A stretch of 14,907 bases of DNA. It comes from an uncultured Ignavibacteriota bacterium. Lineage in GTDB: Bacteria > Bacteroidota > Ignavibacteria > Tepidaquicellales > Tepidaquicellaceae. Positions 1 through 6,348 of the stretch are shown piece after piece. The stretch is from NCBI GenBank assembly GCA_937983305.1, contig CALKAJ010000158.1, positions 1-14,907 of the forward strand, given 5' to 3'. Every line of letters starts with the position of its first letter. Position 1 is the stretch's first letter. The translations under genes and the position numbers were made by a program. The notes beneath the pieces are model-generated. The model did no database searches and was not told where the DNA came from. It saw nothing but the letters and a program-made list of their open reading frames with translations.

Positions 1-1
1 A

Positions 2-307
2 ATTTGGGAAAAGAACAAAGAAGGCGTTGTATCAGCACCTCCGAAAGTTGCAAAAACAATCAAGAATCCTAACTTAATTTATCCCGGACAGGTATTAAGA
101 ATTCCTGCTCTTACAGATGCTGAAAAGAAAGCCGCTGTATTAAAGACCAACAAGTATAAAAACAAATGGGTAAAAAGAGTAAAGAAGACTGAAACAACAG
201 AAGAAGTAAAGAAAGACGTAAAGAAAGAAGAAGTAAAGAAAGACGTAAAGAAAGAAGATAAGAAAGACGTAAAGAAAGACGTGAAAAAAGAAGAAAAGAA
301 GAAATAA
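2..307 (+). CDS. LysM-domain protein, C-terminal part (5' end outside window)
   Basis: The open frame enters from the left edge and ends at TAA 305-307, leaving 101 codons. The first ~35 residues look like the end of a LysM peptidoglycan-binding module: IWEKN near the start, then KNPNLIYPGQVLRIP, which matches the classic NPNxIYPGQxLxIP ending of that fold. The rest is a very Lys/Glu/Asp/Val-rich tail with two exact 9-residue repeats (EVKKDVKKE) followed by shorter KKDVKK units, ending EEKKK. LysM proteins with a C-terminal LysM (for example the BON-LysM type) bind cell-wall glycan. The basic tail could contact anionic polymers, but that is inference. The N-terminal domains are outside the window, so the full identity is unknown. 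A strong terminator follows 23 bp downstream, so this transcript probably ends before the phoH-like gene. Confidence 0.75.
   Translation: MWEKNKEGVVSAPPKVAKTIKNPNLIYPGQVLRIPALTDAEKKAAVLKTNKYKNKWVKRVKKTETTEEVKKDVKKEEVKKDVKKEDKKDVKKDVKKEEKKK
203..256 (+). repeat. 27-bp tandem repeat, two exact copies, inside the LysM gene
   Basis: Bases 203-229 and 230-256 are identical. Each encodes EVKKDVKKE. Partial copies (KKDVKK units) continue to about 298. The repeat is in frame, so copy number could change without breaking the gene. Confidence 0.85.
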
Positions 308-330
308 TCTTTAAATAATAGATTCTTTTT

Positions 331-363
331 AAGCCCTTATGATTCTTTCATAAGGGCTTTTTT
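331..363 (+). terminator. Rho-independent terminator of the LysM gene
   Basis: A perfect 12-bp stem (331-342 AAGCCCTTATGA pairing with 348-359) encloses the 5-nt loop TTCTT and runs into a T tract (358-363). It lies 23 bp after the LysM stop codon. Confidence 0.93.
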
Positions 364-393
364 GTTTCTAATTCCTGAATTATTTTTATAGAA

Positions 394-399
394 AAGGAG
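394..399 (+). promoter_or_regulatory. Strong Shine-Dalgarno, with no ATG/GTG/TTG at the expected distance
   Basis: AAGGAG at 394-399 is the best ribosome-binding site near the phoH-like gene. Six bases later, at 406-408, lies ATA in the phoH frame. No ATG, GTG or TTG occurs in that frame between the stop at 376-378 and ATG 463. A second, weaker GGAG (451-454) sits 8 bp before ATG 463. The AAGGAG suggests that translation may begin at the rare codon ATA 406, or that an original ATG there was mutated or misread. Confidence 0.5.
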
Positions 400-462
400 A
401 TAGCCATAGAAAACGAAAATCAAATAACCGAAAAAAATATTTCTCTTATTGGAGTTGACCTG

Positions 463-1404
463 ATGAATTTTATTGGTATTAACGAAAATAATATTAACTT
501 CATCAGAGAAAATTTCAACTCCACTATTGTTGCAAGGGGTGAAAATCTTTTTATAAAGGGTGAAAAGGAAGAAGTCGAAATACTTGATAAAATATTTAAA
601 GAGTTAATATATCTTCAGAAGAGGCAGGGTGAAATTACGGAAAGAGATATCAACCTTGTTATTGATTTGGTTGATGAAAAGTCGCCCGTGAATTTCAGAG
701 AAAAATTTGATTCAAATGCCGCAGAATTGAACAATGTAATATTATTTAAAAAATCGGATTCGGTTAAACCGAGAACCGAAACTCAGGCAGAATATTTTAA
801 ATCGGTAAGACAAAATGATATTGTATTTGCAATTGGTCCTGCGGGAACAGGCAAAACATATCTCGCTGTTGCATTTGCCGTGGCGGCTTTGAAGAATAAG
901 CAGATTAATAAAATTGTTCTCGCCCGCCCTGCAGTTGAGGCAGGAGAAAGTCTTGGTTTTCTCCCGGGAGATTTATCGGAAAAAATTGACCCCTATCTCC
1001 GACCGCTTTATGACGCTCTTGAGGATATGATTCCGCTTGATAAGCTAAAGCAATATATGGATAAAAATATTATTGAAGTTGTTCCGCTTGCATATATGCG
1101 GGGAAGAACTTTGAACAACGCTTTTGTAATACTCGATGAGGCGCAAAATGCTACGGCAACTCAAATGAAAATGTTTCTTACAAGACTTGGTATAAATTCG
1201 AAAGCAATTATTACCGGAGATGTTACTCAGATTGACCTGCCTAACAGGGAGGTTTCCGGACTTGTAGAAATTCAGGCGGTTCTTAAAGGAATTGAAGATA
1301 TTGATTTTGTGTATTTCAATAAATCTGATGTAGTAAGACATAAACTTGTGAAAGATATAATTAACGCTTACGAGAAATACAATAATGGTTCGTACGGAAA
1401 ATAA
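463..1404 (+). CDS. PhoH family P-loop ATPase (PhoH-like/YbeZ type)
   Basis: This is a cytoplasmic PhoH-family nucleotide-binding protein of 313 residues from ATG 463. The Walker A motif GPAGTGKT is at residues 125-132 and the Walker B motif VILDEAQ at 222-228. The Walker B is followed by the NATATQMKMFLTRLG segment typical of the family, and the C-terminus has VVRHKLVKDIINAYEKY. In E. coli the homologue YbeZ belongs to an RNA-processing neighbourhood with the endoribonuclease YbeY; the precise reaction of PhoH proteins is unsettled. Known members start about ten residues earlier with a strand like KEITL. The in-frame upstream codons here encode EKNISLIGVDL, so the real start is probably 406 (ATA) behind AAGGAG 394-399. 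ATG 463 with GGAG 8 bp upstream is the conservative choice. Its stop directly abuts the GTG of the next gene, so the two are probably translationally coupled and head the 463-5400 operon. Confidence 0.9.
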   Translation: MNFIGINENNINFIRENFNSTIVARGENLFIKGEKEEVEILDKIFKELIYLQKRQGEITERDINLVIDLVDEKSPVNFREKFDSNAAELNNVILFKKSDSVKPRTETQAEYFKSVRQNDIVFAIGPAGTGKTYLAVAFAVAALKNKQINKIVLARPAVEAGESLGFLPGDLSEKIDPYLRPLYDALEDMIPLDKLKQYMDKNIIEVVPLAYMRGRTLNNAFVILDEAQNATATQMKMFLTRLGINSKAIITGDVTQIDLPNREVSGLVEIQAVLKGIEDIDFVYFNKSDVVRHKLVKDIINAYEKYNNGSYGK

Positions 1405-3144
1405 GTGAACTGCAAAACAGTAATATTATTATTTCTTATTAATGTTTCCGCAGTTTATTCACAACCTATAGTAAATAATGTTGATTTTTCCGGGAACAAC
1501 TTTTTTTCGTCTTTAGAGTTGTCAAAATCAATGACAACAAAAAAAGATGTTGTTTTTAATCCGACACAATTCAATGCAGACTTAATTTCGCTCAGAGCAA
1601 AATATAAAGAAGCAGGATTTTTACTTGCAAGAATTTCAAACTTTAAAACCAAATTTTCCGATGATTCAACATCCGTTGATATTTCAATACAAATATCTGA
1701 AGGCAGCAGAGTATCAATCGGAAAAATTGAAATTACGGGAAACAAAGAGATTAGTACATCACAGCTATTTTCAATAATTGAAACTAAAACAGGCGAAGTT
1801 TTAGATGAAAGTAAACTCAATAACGATATTAAAGAAGTTTTAAATCTTTACGAAAAAAAAGGACTTCCTTTTACACGCGCTACGATTAAGGAAATTTCTA
1901 TTTATTATGCCGGCGAAACACCGAAAATTTTTGTATCAATAGATATTTCCGAAGGAACAAAAGCTCAAATTGACGAAATCAGAATAAAAGGAAATGAAAT
2001 TACCGAGCCCTATGTCATAACCAGAGAAATCGGAATTACAGAAGGACAAAACATTAATACCGAGCAACTTGAAAATATCAGAAGACGGCTTGATAATCTC
2101 GCAATTTTTGAAAACGTCGAAACTCCAAAGATATATGAAATTAAAAATACAAAGAAAAACGGTCTCTTAATCGAAGTTAAGGAAGGAAATAATAATACGT
2201 TTGACGGAGTAATCGGCTATGTTCCTCCTCCGACTGAAGATGAAAGCGGATATTTTACGGGACTCGTTAATATAAATTTTAAAAATATATTTGGTACCGG
2301 AAGGCGGCTTGATGCAAAATGGATGCAGGAGACAAAAGCAACACAGGAGCTTGAATTCAAATATATGGAGCCCTTTGTTCTCGGCTTTCCTGTAAATATT
2401 AATCTTGGATTTTTACAGCGGATACAGGATTCAACTTATACAAAAAGGAAACTCGAACTCAAAGGGGACCTGAAATTCACAGATAATATTTTCGGCTCGG
2501 TAATTCTTGGGCTTGAAAGCATTATTCCGTCATCGGATTCAAATGTTGTTTTTGTAACATCGGATTCAAGAACTTTATATGCCGGCAGTGAAATCAAATA
2601 TGACAGCAGAGATAATATCTACAATCCCTTAAAAGGTATCAGTATAAAATTTAACTATATTTACGGAAATAAAACCATATTTTCCGGCACGGGTGAATCT
2701 TTTAATATTCAAAAATATTCATCAGAGCTGGACTTCTATTTTACTTTTTTTAAAAGACAAACTACGTTCATTAGATTATCTGCGGCAGAGGTGAATTCCG
2801 ATAAGCTCGAAGATGCGGATTTAATCCGTGTCGGCGGAATGAGAAATATAAGAGGATACAGAGATGAGCAATTTCTTGCGGAGCGATTTATCTACGAAAA
2901 TTTTGAACCACGTTATATTATAGGGCGAAGAAGTTTTTTGTTTGTTTTCTTTGATGCAGGTTATTATTTCCGCGAAGCAGATGCTCTGAATAATATACCC
3001 GTTCAGGAACAGTTTATTTACGGTTACGGCTTTGGATTGCAGATTGAAACAGGAATAGGCATTATAGGGGTAAGTTACGGATTGGGAAAAGGCGACAGTT
3101 TTCTTGACGGAAAAATACATTTCGGATTGATTAATAACTTTTAA
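1405..3144 (+). CDS. Omp85-family outer-membrane protein with POTRA domains (TamA/BamA-like)
   Basis: This 579-residue Omp85 barrel protein belongs to the family that inserts or exports outer-membrane proteins. It starts at GTG directly after the phoH TAA in the same frame. A hydrophobic signal peptide covers residues 1-19 (probable cut VYS|QP). Three POTRA-like repeats follow, at about 23-97, 98-184 and 185-262. Each begins with a strand-turn such as VDFSGN, IEITGN or IRIKGN and contains a YxxxG segment or its variant. The 16-strand barrel occupies about 265-579, has the Omp85 loop-6 motif IRGY at 482-485, and ends in the C-terminal Phe recognised by the BAM machinery. Canonical BamA has five POTRAs and about 800 residues. 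Three POTRAs and 579 residues match TamA-type (about 577) or other small Omp85 proteins better. No TamB is in the window. It shares an operon with PhoH upstream and the Ubl cassette 28 bp downstream. The assignment to Omp85 is firm; the subfamily is not. Confidence 0.88.
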   Translation: MNCKTVILLFLINVSAVYSQPIVNNVDFSGNNFFSSLELSKSMTTKKDVVFNPTQFNADLISLRAKYKEAGFLLARISNFKTKFSDDSTSVDISIQISEGSRVSIGKIEITGNKEISTSQLFSIIETKTGEVLDESKLNNDIKEVLNLYEKKGLPFTRATIKEISIYYAGETPKIFVSIDISEGTKAQIDEIRIKGNEITEPYVITREIGITEGQNINTEQLENIRRRLDNLAIFENVETPKIYEIKNTKKNGLLIEVKEGNNNTFDGVIGYVPPPTEDESGYFTGLVNINFKNIFGTGRRLDAKWMQETKATQELEFKYMEPFVLGFPVNINLGFLQRIQDSTYTKRKLELKGDLKFTDNIFGSVILGLESIIPSSDSNVVFVTSDSRTLYAGSEIKYDSRDNIYNPLKGISIKFNYIYGNKTIFSGTGESFNIQKYSSELDFYFTFFKRQTTFIRLSAAEVNSDKLEDADLIRVGGMRNIRGYRDEQFLAERFIYENFEPRYIIGRRSFLFVFFDAGYYFREADALNNIPVQEQFIYGYGFGLQIETGIGIIGVSYGLGKGDSFLDGKIHFGLINNF

Positions 3145-3172
3145 CCTCGGAAAATCTTTTTTATTTTTATAT

Positions 3173-3442
3173 ATGGCAAAAATAAATGTAATGATAATTG
3201 ACGCAACGGGAAATAAACAGCAGGAAGCTGTACTTCCTGATGATGCACCTGTAAAAAGAATCATCGAGGCATTGCTTCCAAAAATGAAAATGCCTGTTAC
3301 AGGTCCGGATGGTGAGCCTATATCTTATAAATTTCATCACAAAGCATCCGGGAAACAATTGACAGAAAATCAATCACTCTCAGATGCGGGAGTTAAAGAA
3401 GGTGACGTTTTAAGATTATATCCGGAAATTACTGCCGGATAA
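3173..3442 (+). CDS. YukD/EsaB-like ubiquitin-like protein
   Basis: This 89-residue single-domain protein has a beta-grasp pattern. A first hairpin (KINVMIIDATGN...EAVLP) is followed by a helix at about 26-39 (PVKRIIEALLPKMKM) and GPDGEPISYKF at 44-54. A second strand and short helix follow, and then the closing motif AGVKEGDVLRLYPEITAG. This is the YukD/EsaB type of ubiquitin-like fold, with the LPDDAPV...GPDGxPxxYxxHHxxSG...GDxLRL signature I associate with bacterial relatives found outside type VII secretion. The protein ends exactly at Gly89 (AG rather than GG) and has no Cys. It could therefore be adenylated and thioesterified at its C-terminus without proteolytic maturation; this is inferred. 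No Shine-Dalgarno is visible. The E1-like gene begins 12 bp downstream. Alternatives are a non-conjugated scaffold such as YukD in type VII secretion, or a sulfur carrier. Neither is favoured, because no T7SS, Moco or thiamine genes are near and a RING gene follows. Confidence 0.82.
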   Translation: MAKINVMIIDATGNKQQEAVLPDDAPVKRIIEALLPKMKMPVTGPDGEPISYKFHHKASGKQLTENQSLSDAGVKEGDVLRLYPEITAG

Positions 3443-3454
3443 TTTTTCTGCCTT

Positions 3455-4627
3455 ATGAACGAAATAATTAACATAGACGACTCACGTTATTCACGGCTTG
3501 GACTTATTTCCTGGTGGAATCAGGATGTTCTGAAAAAATCTAAAGTTCTCGTTGTCGGATGCGGTGCTTTGGGAAATGAGATTATTAAAAATCTTGCAAT
3601 GCTCGGTGTCGGAAATATTTATGCCGTTGATATGGATACCATTGAAAGAAGTAATCTGACAAGAAGTGTATTATTTCGTCTCGAAGATGAGGGGAAATTT
3701 AAAGCGGAAACAGCAGCAAAGAGGGCAAAAGAAATTAATCCCGATATTAACTTTTTCTATTATAACGGAAATATTTTTAATCTGGGACTAAATATTTTCA
3801 GAGAGTCGGATATTATTATTGCAGGTCTCGATAACAGAGAAGCAAGATTATTTATTAACAGAAGTTGTATAAAGGTTAATAAACCGTGGATTGACGGCGG
3901 TATTGAAGTTTTAAACGGTGTTGCAAGGATGTTTGCGCCGCCATATAATGTGTGTTACGAATGTACATTAAGCGAAACAGATTTTGCTTTAATCAGCAAA
4001 AGAAAGTCCTGCCTTCTTCTCGGAGAAGATGATATAGAGGCGGGTAAAATTCCAACCACGCCGACAATATCTTCGATAATTGCGGGTATTCAGGTACAGG
4101 AGGCGATTAAATATCTTCATAAAAAAGATGAGCTTCCTTTTCTCACAGGGAAAGGATTTGTATTTAACGGATTTACAAACGACAGTTATATTGTTGAATA
4201 TCAGTATAAAAATGATTGTATGTCGCATTATACTTTTGAAAACTTTTCCGGCATCAGTAAATCTTTTTCAGGGAGTTCATTTCTTGATATTGACTCTGCT
4301 TTTAAAAGTTTATACGGAGATAAACCATATTCAATCATTTTTAATAATGATATAATTTTCGCACTTGAAGATGAAACCGGACTTAAAAGAGAATTTTTTT
4401 CAAATATAAACAGCACACATGTCAGAGATATCACTGAATCCGGGAAATTATTTAAACCTCTTTCTCTGACAATTATCAATTCATCGTCGGATATTTTCGG
4501 AAAATTTATTAACAGAAAACTAATTGATTCCGGAATACCTTATAACGACATACTGACTGTAAGAAGCGGCGAAACAGAGATACATTTTACATTTGATTAC
4601 GACGAAATATTTACGGAGGTAAAATGA
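3455..4627 (+). CDS. E1-like ubiquitin-activating (ThiF/MoeB/UBA-fold) enzyme with UFD-like C-terminus
   Basis: This 390-residue cytoplasmic adenylating enzyme is predicted to activate the Ubl encoded immediately upstream. Visible features in order are SRYSRLGLISWW (10-21); the nucleotide-binding loop VGCGALG (34-40); acidic strand end VDMD (58-61); SNLTR (66-70) with Arg70 as the Arg finger; Lys83; and LDN (125-127) for Mg-ATP. CYEC (167-170) is a zinc CxxC, Cys186 in KRKSCLLL is the likely catalytic cysteine, and the helix SIIAGIQVQEAIKYL (207-221) follows. A second metal half-site is Cys255-x2-His258, where relatives carry CxxC. The spacing from CYEC to Cys186 resembles eukaryotic UBA3 more than MoeB. 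Residues about 259-390 form an extra domain absent from MoeB/ThiF. Its last part, KLIDSGIPYNDILTVRS, echoes the LGLxDGxxLxV ending of the E1 ubiquitin-fold domain. The stop overlaps the RING gene start by 4 bp (ATGA), indicating coupling. The E1 fold is certain; the UFD assignment is tentative. Confidence 0.9.
   Translation: MNEIINIDDSRYSRLGLISWWNQDVLKKSKVLVVGCGALGNEIIKNLAMLGVGNIYAVDMDTIERSNLTRSVLFRLEDEGKFKAETAAKRAKEINPDINFFYYNGNIFNLGLNIFRESDIIIAGLDNREARLFINRSCIKVNKPWIDGGIEVLNGVARMFAPPYNVCYECTLSETDFALISKRKSCLLLGEDDIEAGKIPTTPTISSIIAGIQVQEAIKYLHKKDELPFLTGKGFVFNGFTNDSYIVEYQYKNDCMSHYTFENFSGISKSFSGSSFLDIDSAFKSLYGDKPYSIIFNNDIIFALEDETGLKREFFSNINSTHVRDITESGKLFKPLSLTIINSSSDIFGKFINRKLIDSGIPYNDILTVRSGETEIHFTFDYDEIFTEVK
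4615..4619 (+). promoter_or_regulatory. Shine-Dalgarno of the RING gene inside the E1 coding end
   Basis: GGAGG at 4615-4619 lies 4 bp before ATG 4624, inside the last codons of the E1 gene. This fixes the RING protein start and supports coupled translation. The Ubl and E1 starts upstream lack such a site. Confidence 0.75.
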
Positions 4628-5400
4628 ACTGCCCTTACTGCCAGACAAAAATAAAAAATCAAAATGAAGCCGTAACTTGTACTTTGTGCGGAACACCTCA
4701 CCACAAAGATTGCTGGTCTGAAAACGGAGGCTGTACAACATACGGCTGTCTTGAAAATCCGAATTTCAAAAACAATGCCGTTGATGTTGGAAATTTAACC
4801 GTTGCAGAGGTTCAAAGCCTCCGGGACACGCACCAAGCAGCGGAAACAATTCCGAACGCTGTCCCGGAAGATACAACCACATTTGAGGATGAGTTTAAAA
4901 GAAGATACAAAGAAAATATTTTAGCCAAACGAAAACAAAATGTTTTTCTAATAACAAGCATTTCCATACTCGCAATATTTTCCATTGTAGTACTATTTTC
5001 CCTGATAACAAAACTTAACAGCCGTATAAATTCGGAAGATTATAAAATCAAAGAATTTATTGATGACTGGAAAACAGCATGGGAAAGTAAGAATACCGAA
5101 GAGCTGAAAAATTTTTACGATAAAGATTATATTTTTGTTGATAAAGACCTCAGTACTATTAATCTTGACGAAAGATTAAAACGGATTTCACAGTCATTTA
5201 AGAACACAAAGAAAATTAAGATTACAATTTCCGAACTGAATATTGCAATTGATTCAACCGAGAAAAACTACGCGATAGTTACTTTCAATCAGCTATATAA
5301 ATCCGATAAAATTAATGAAGCCGGAAAAAAAACCCTTCGGCTTTTCAGGACGGAAAAATCATCTTATGAGTGGAAAATTTTCAGGGAATTCTACGAATAA
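4624..5400 (+). CDS. Membrane-anchored prokaryotic RING-type zinc finger protein with NTF2-like domain
   Basis: This protein of 258 residues has three parts. Residues 3-42 hold a binuclear treble-clef/RING-type finger of the prokaryotic RING family. Its ligands are Cys3, Cys6, Cys19, Cys22, His26 or His27, Cys30, Cys37 and Cys42 (C4-H-C3 order), with the typical HHKDCW and GGCTTYGC segments. A linker follows. One membrane span at about 107-129 is preceded by a basic stretch (KRRYKENILAKRK), so the finger should face the cytoplasm and the C-terminus the periplasm. Residues about 140-258 look like an NTF2/SnoaL-like domain of the kind on Cds6-type proteins (FIDDWKTAWESKNTEELKNFY...FVDKD...AIVTFNQLYKS...WKIFREFYE). 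With a Ubl and E1 directly upstream, the finger is the candidate E3-like or substrate-tethering component. The family link is from sequence pattern; ligase activity is inference. It could instead only bind the Ubl or E1 at the membrane. Start fixed by GGAGG. Confidence 0.87.
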   Translation: MNCPYCQTKIKNQNEAVTCTLCGTPHHKDCWSENGGCTTYGCLENPNFKNNAVDVGNLTVAEVQSLRDTHQAAETIPNAVPEDTTTFEDEFKRRYKENILAKRKQNVFLITSISILAIFSIVVLFSLITKLNSRINSEDYKIKEFIDDWKTAWESKNTEELKNFYDKDYIFVDKDLSTINLDERLKRISQSFKNTKKIKITISELNIAIDSTEKNYAIVTFNQLYKSDKINEAGKKTLRLFRTEKSSYEWKIFREFYE

Positions 5401-6348
5401 TTAAAATATCAAAGCAAGTATCAGACCAACCATAAGTGTTACGCCAAATTGTGTATTAAATTGTGCTGTCATCACGTTATGCTTCGTTCCATATTCCCAT
5501 CTTTCCTGAATGCCTTCAGGCAGGTTATTTAACATTTTTATCAACTTAATACCTGCAGGCAGGGTTATCAAATTCAGTAATGCGAAAACCGGAAGTAAAC
5601 CAAATATCACAAAGGCGACAATTGAAACGTAAGAGCCGATAATCAAAACATAGTAATAATATCTTGAAAGTTTTTCACCTAAAATAATTGCAACAGTTTT
5701 CACGCCGAATCTTCCGTCAAATTTAACGTCTCGTATATTGTTCGAGTGTAAAATAGCAATGATTAAAAGTCCGAAAGGAATTGAAAGTAATATTGGAATA
5801 AATGAAAACTGATGAGTTTGTACTATGTATGCACCAAGTGTCATTCCGGAACCAAACGAAAGGAATACCATAATATCACCGAAAGCGAAATACTTCAACT
5901 GAAGCGGCTTCGCAGTATAAAAGACAGCCATTACAAATCCAAGAATCATTAAATATAAAACCCAGATACCCGCATTAAACATCAGATAAATGCCGCTCAA
6001 CCCTGCAAGAAACAATGAAAAAATAGCTCCTTTCATCATTGTTGAGGGATTCATCAGCTTTTTCGACAATACAAGTGAACCTCCGTGAGGAATTCCGGCT
6101 TCTTTGTCTTCTTTATCTATACCTTTTTGGTAGTCATATATATCATTTATTAAATTTGAACCGATGTGAACAAGCACAGACCCCAGAATACAAATTATAA
6201 AGTCAACGAAATTAAATTTAAGTCCGTCACTCAATAATACCGCAAGTAATGAGCCGTATATTACAGGCATAACCGACGCAGGAAATGAATAAGGTCTGAT
6301 TGCTATCCACCATAGTTTAAATCCCTTTACCGTTTGATTGTTTTCCAT
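5401..6348 (-). CDS. menA: MenA/UbiA-family prenyltransferase (probable 1,4-dihydroxy-2-naphthoate polyprenyltransferase)
   Basis: This 315-residue multi-span inner-membrane protein transfers a polyprenyl chain from its diphosphate to an aromatic acceptor. The MenA-type member makes demethylmenaquinone from 1,4-dihydroxy-2-naphthoate. The first Asp-rich motif is NLINDIYDYQKGID (65-78; Asn65, Asp69, Asp72, Asp78). The second is NNIRDVKFDGRFGVKTVA (203-220; Asp207, Asp211). These are the two Mg-diphosphate sites of the UbiA fold. The N-terminus (WWIAIRPYSFPASVMPVIYG) is typical of MenA. About eight to nine hydrophobic spans follow, and the length is usual. No other menaquinone gene is nearby, so a related UbiA acceptor specificity cannot be excluded. 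Its stop codon abuts the convergent RING gene stop with no gap. No clear Shine-Dalgarno precedes the start. Confidence 0.87.
   Translation of the reverse strand: MENNQTVKGFKLWWIAIRPYSFPASVMPVIYGSLLAVLLSDGLKFNFVDFIICILGSVLVHIGSNLINDIYDYQKGIDKEDKEAGIPHGGSLVLSKKLMNPSTMMKGAIFSLFLAGLSGIYLMFNAGIWVLYLMILGFVMAVFYTAKPLQLKYFAFGDIMVFLSFGSGMTLGAYIVQTHQFSFIPILLSIPFGLLIIAILHSNNIRDVKFDGRFGVKTVAIILGEKLSRYYYYVLIIGSYVSIVAFVIFGLLPVFALLNLITLPAGIKLIKMLNNLPEGIQERWEYGTKHNVMTAQFNTQFGVTLMVGLILALIF

Noticed and set aside
193..300. CRISPR-like array from the repeated AAGAAAGAC units
   Set aside because: The repeats are in-frame codons for KKDVKK without unique spacers.
2821..3264. 147-codon open frame on the - strand across the Omp85 end and Ubl start
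   Set aside because: It overlaps two well-supported genes antisense and shows no family features.
3173..3442. Type VII secretion YukD/EsaB component
   Set aside because: No WXG100, EssC/YukA ATPase or other T7SS gene is in the window, and the outer-membrane proteins indicate a Gram-negative host.
5317..5344. Possible terminator hairpin near the end of the RING gene (AAGCCG pairing with CGGCTT, then TT)
   Set aside because: Only six paired bases, a 14-nt loop, a short T run, and it lies 54 bp before the stop codon. Chance is likely in this composition.
3173..5400. Sulfur-carrier (ThiS/MoaD with ThiF/MoeB) interpretation of the Ubl and E1
   Set aside because: The Ubl ends in AG rather than GG, is YukD-like, no thiamine or molybdopterin gene is present, and the next gene encodes a RING finger.
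1405..5400. Recently acquired defence island
   Set aside because: No integrase, transposase or attachment-like repeats, and composition matches the neighbours.
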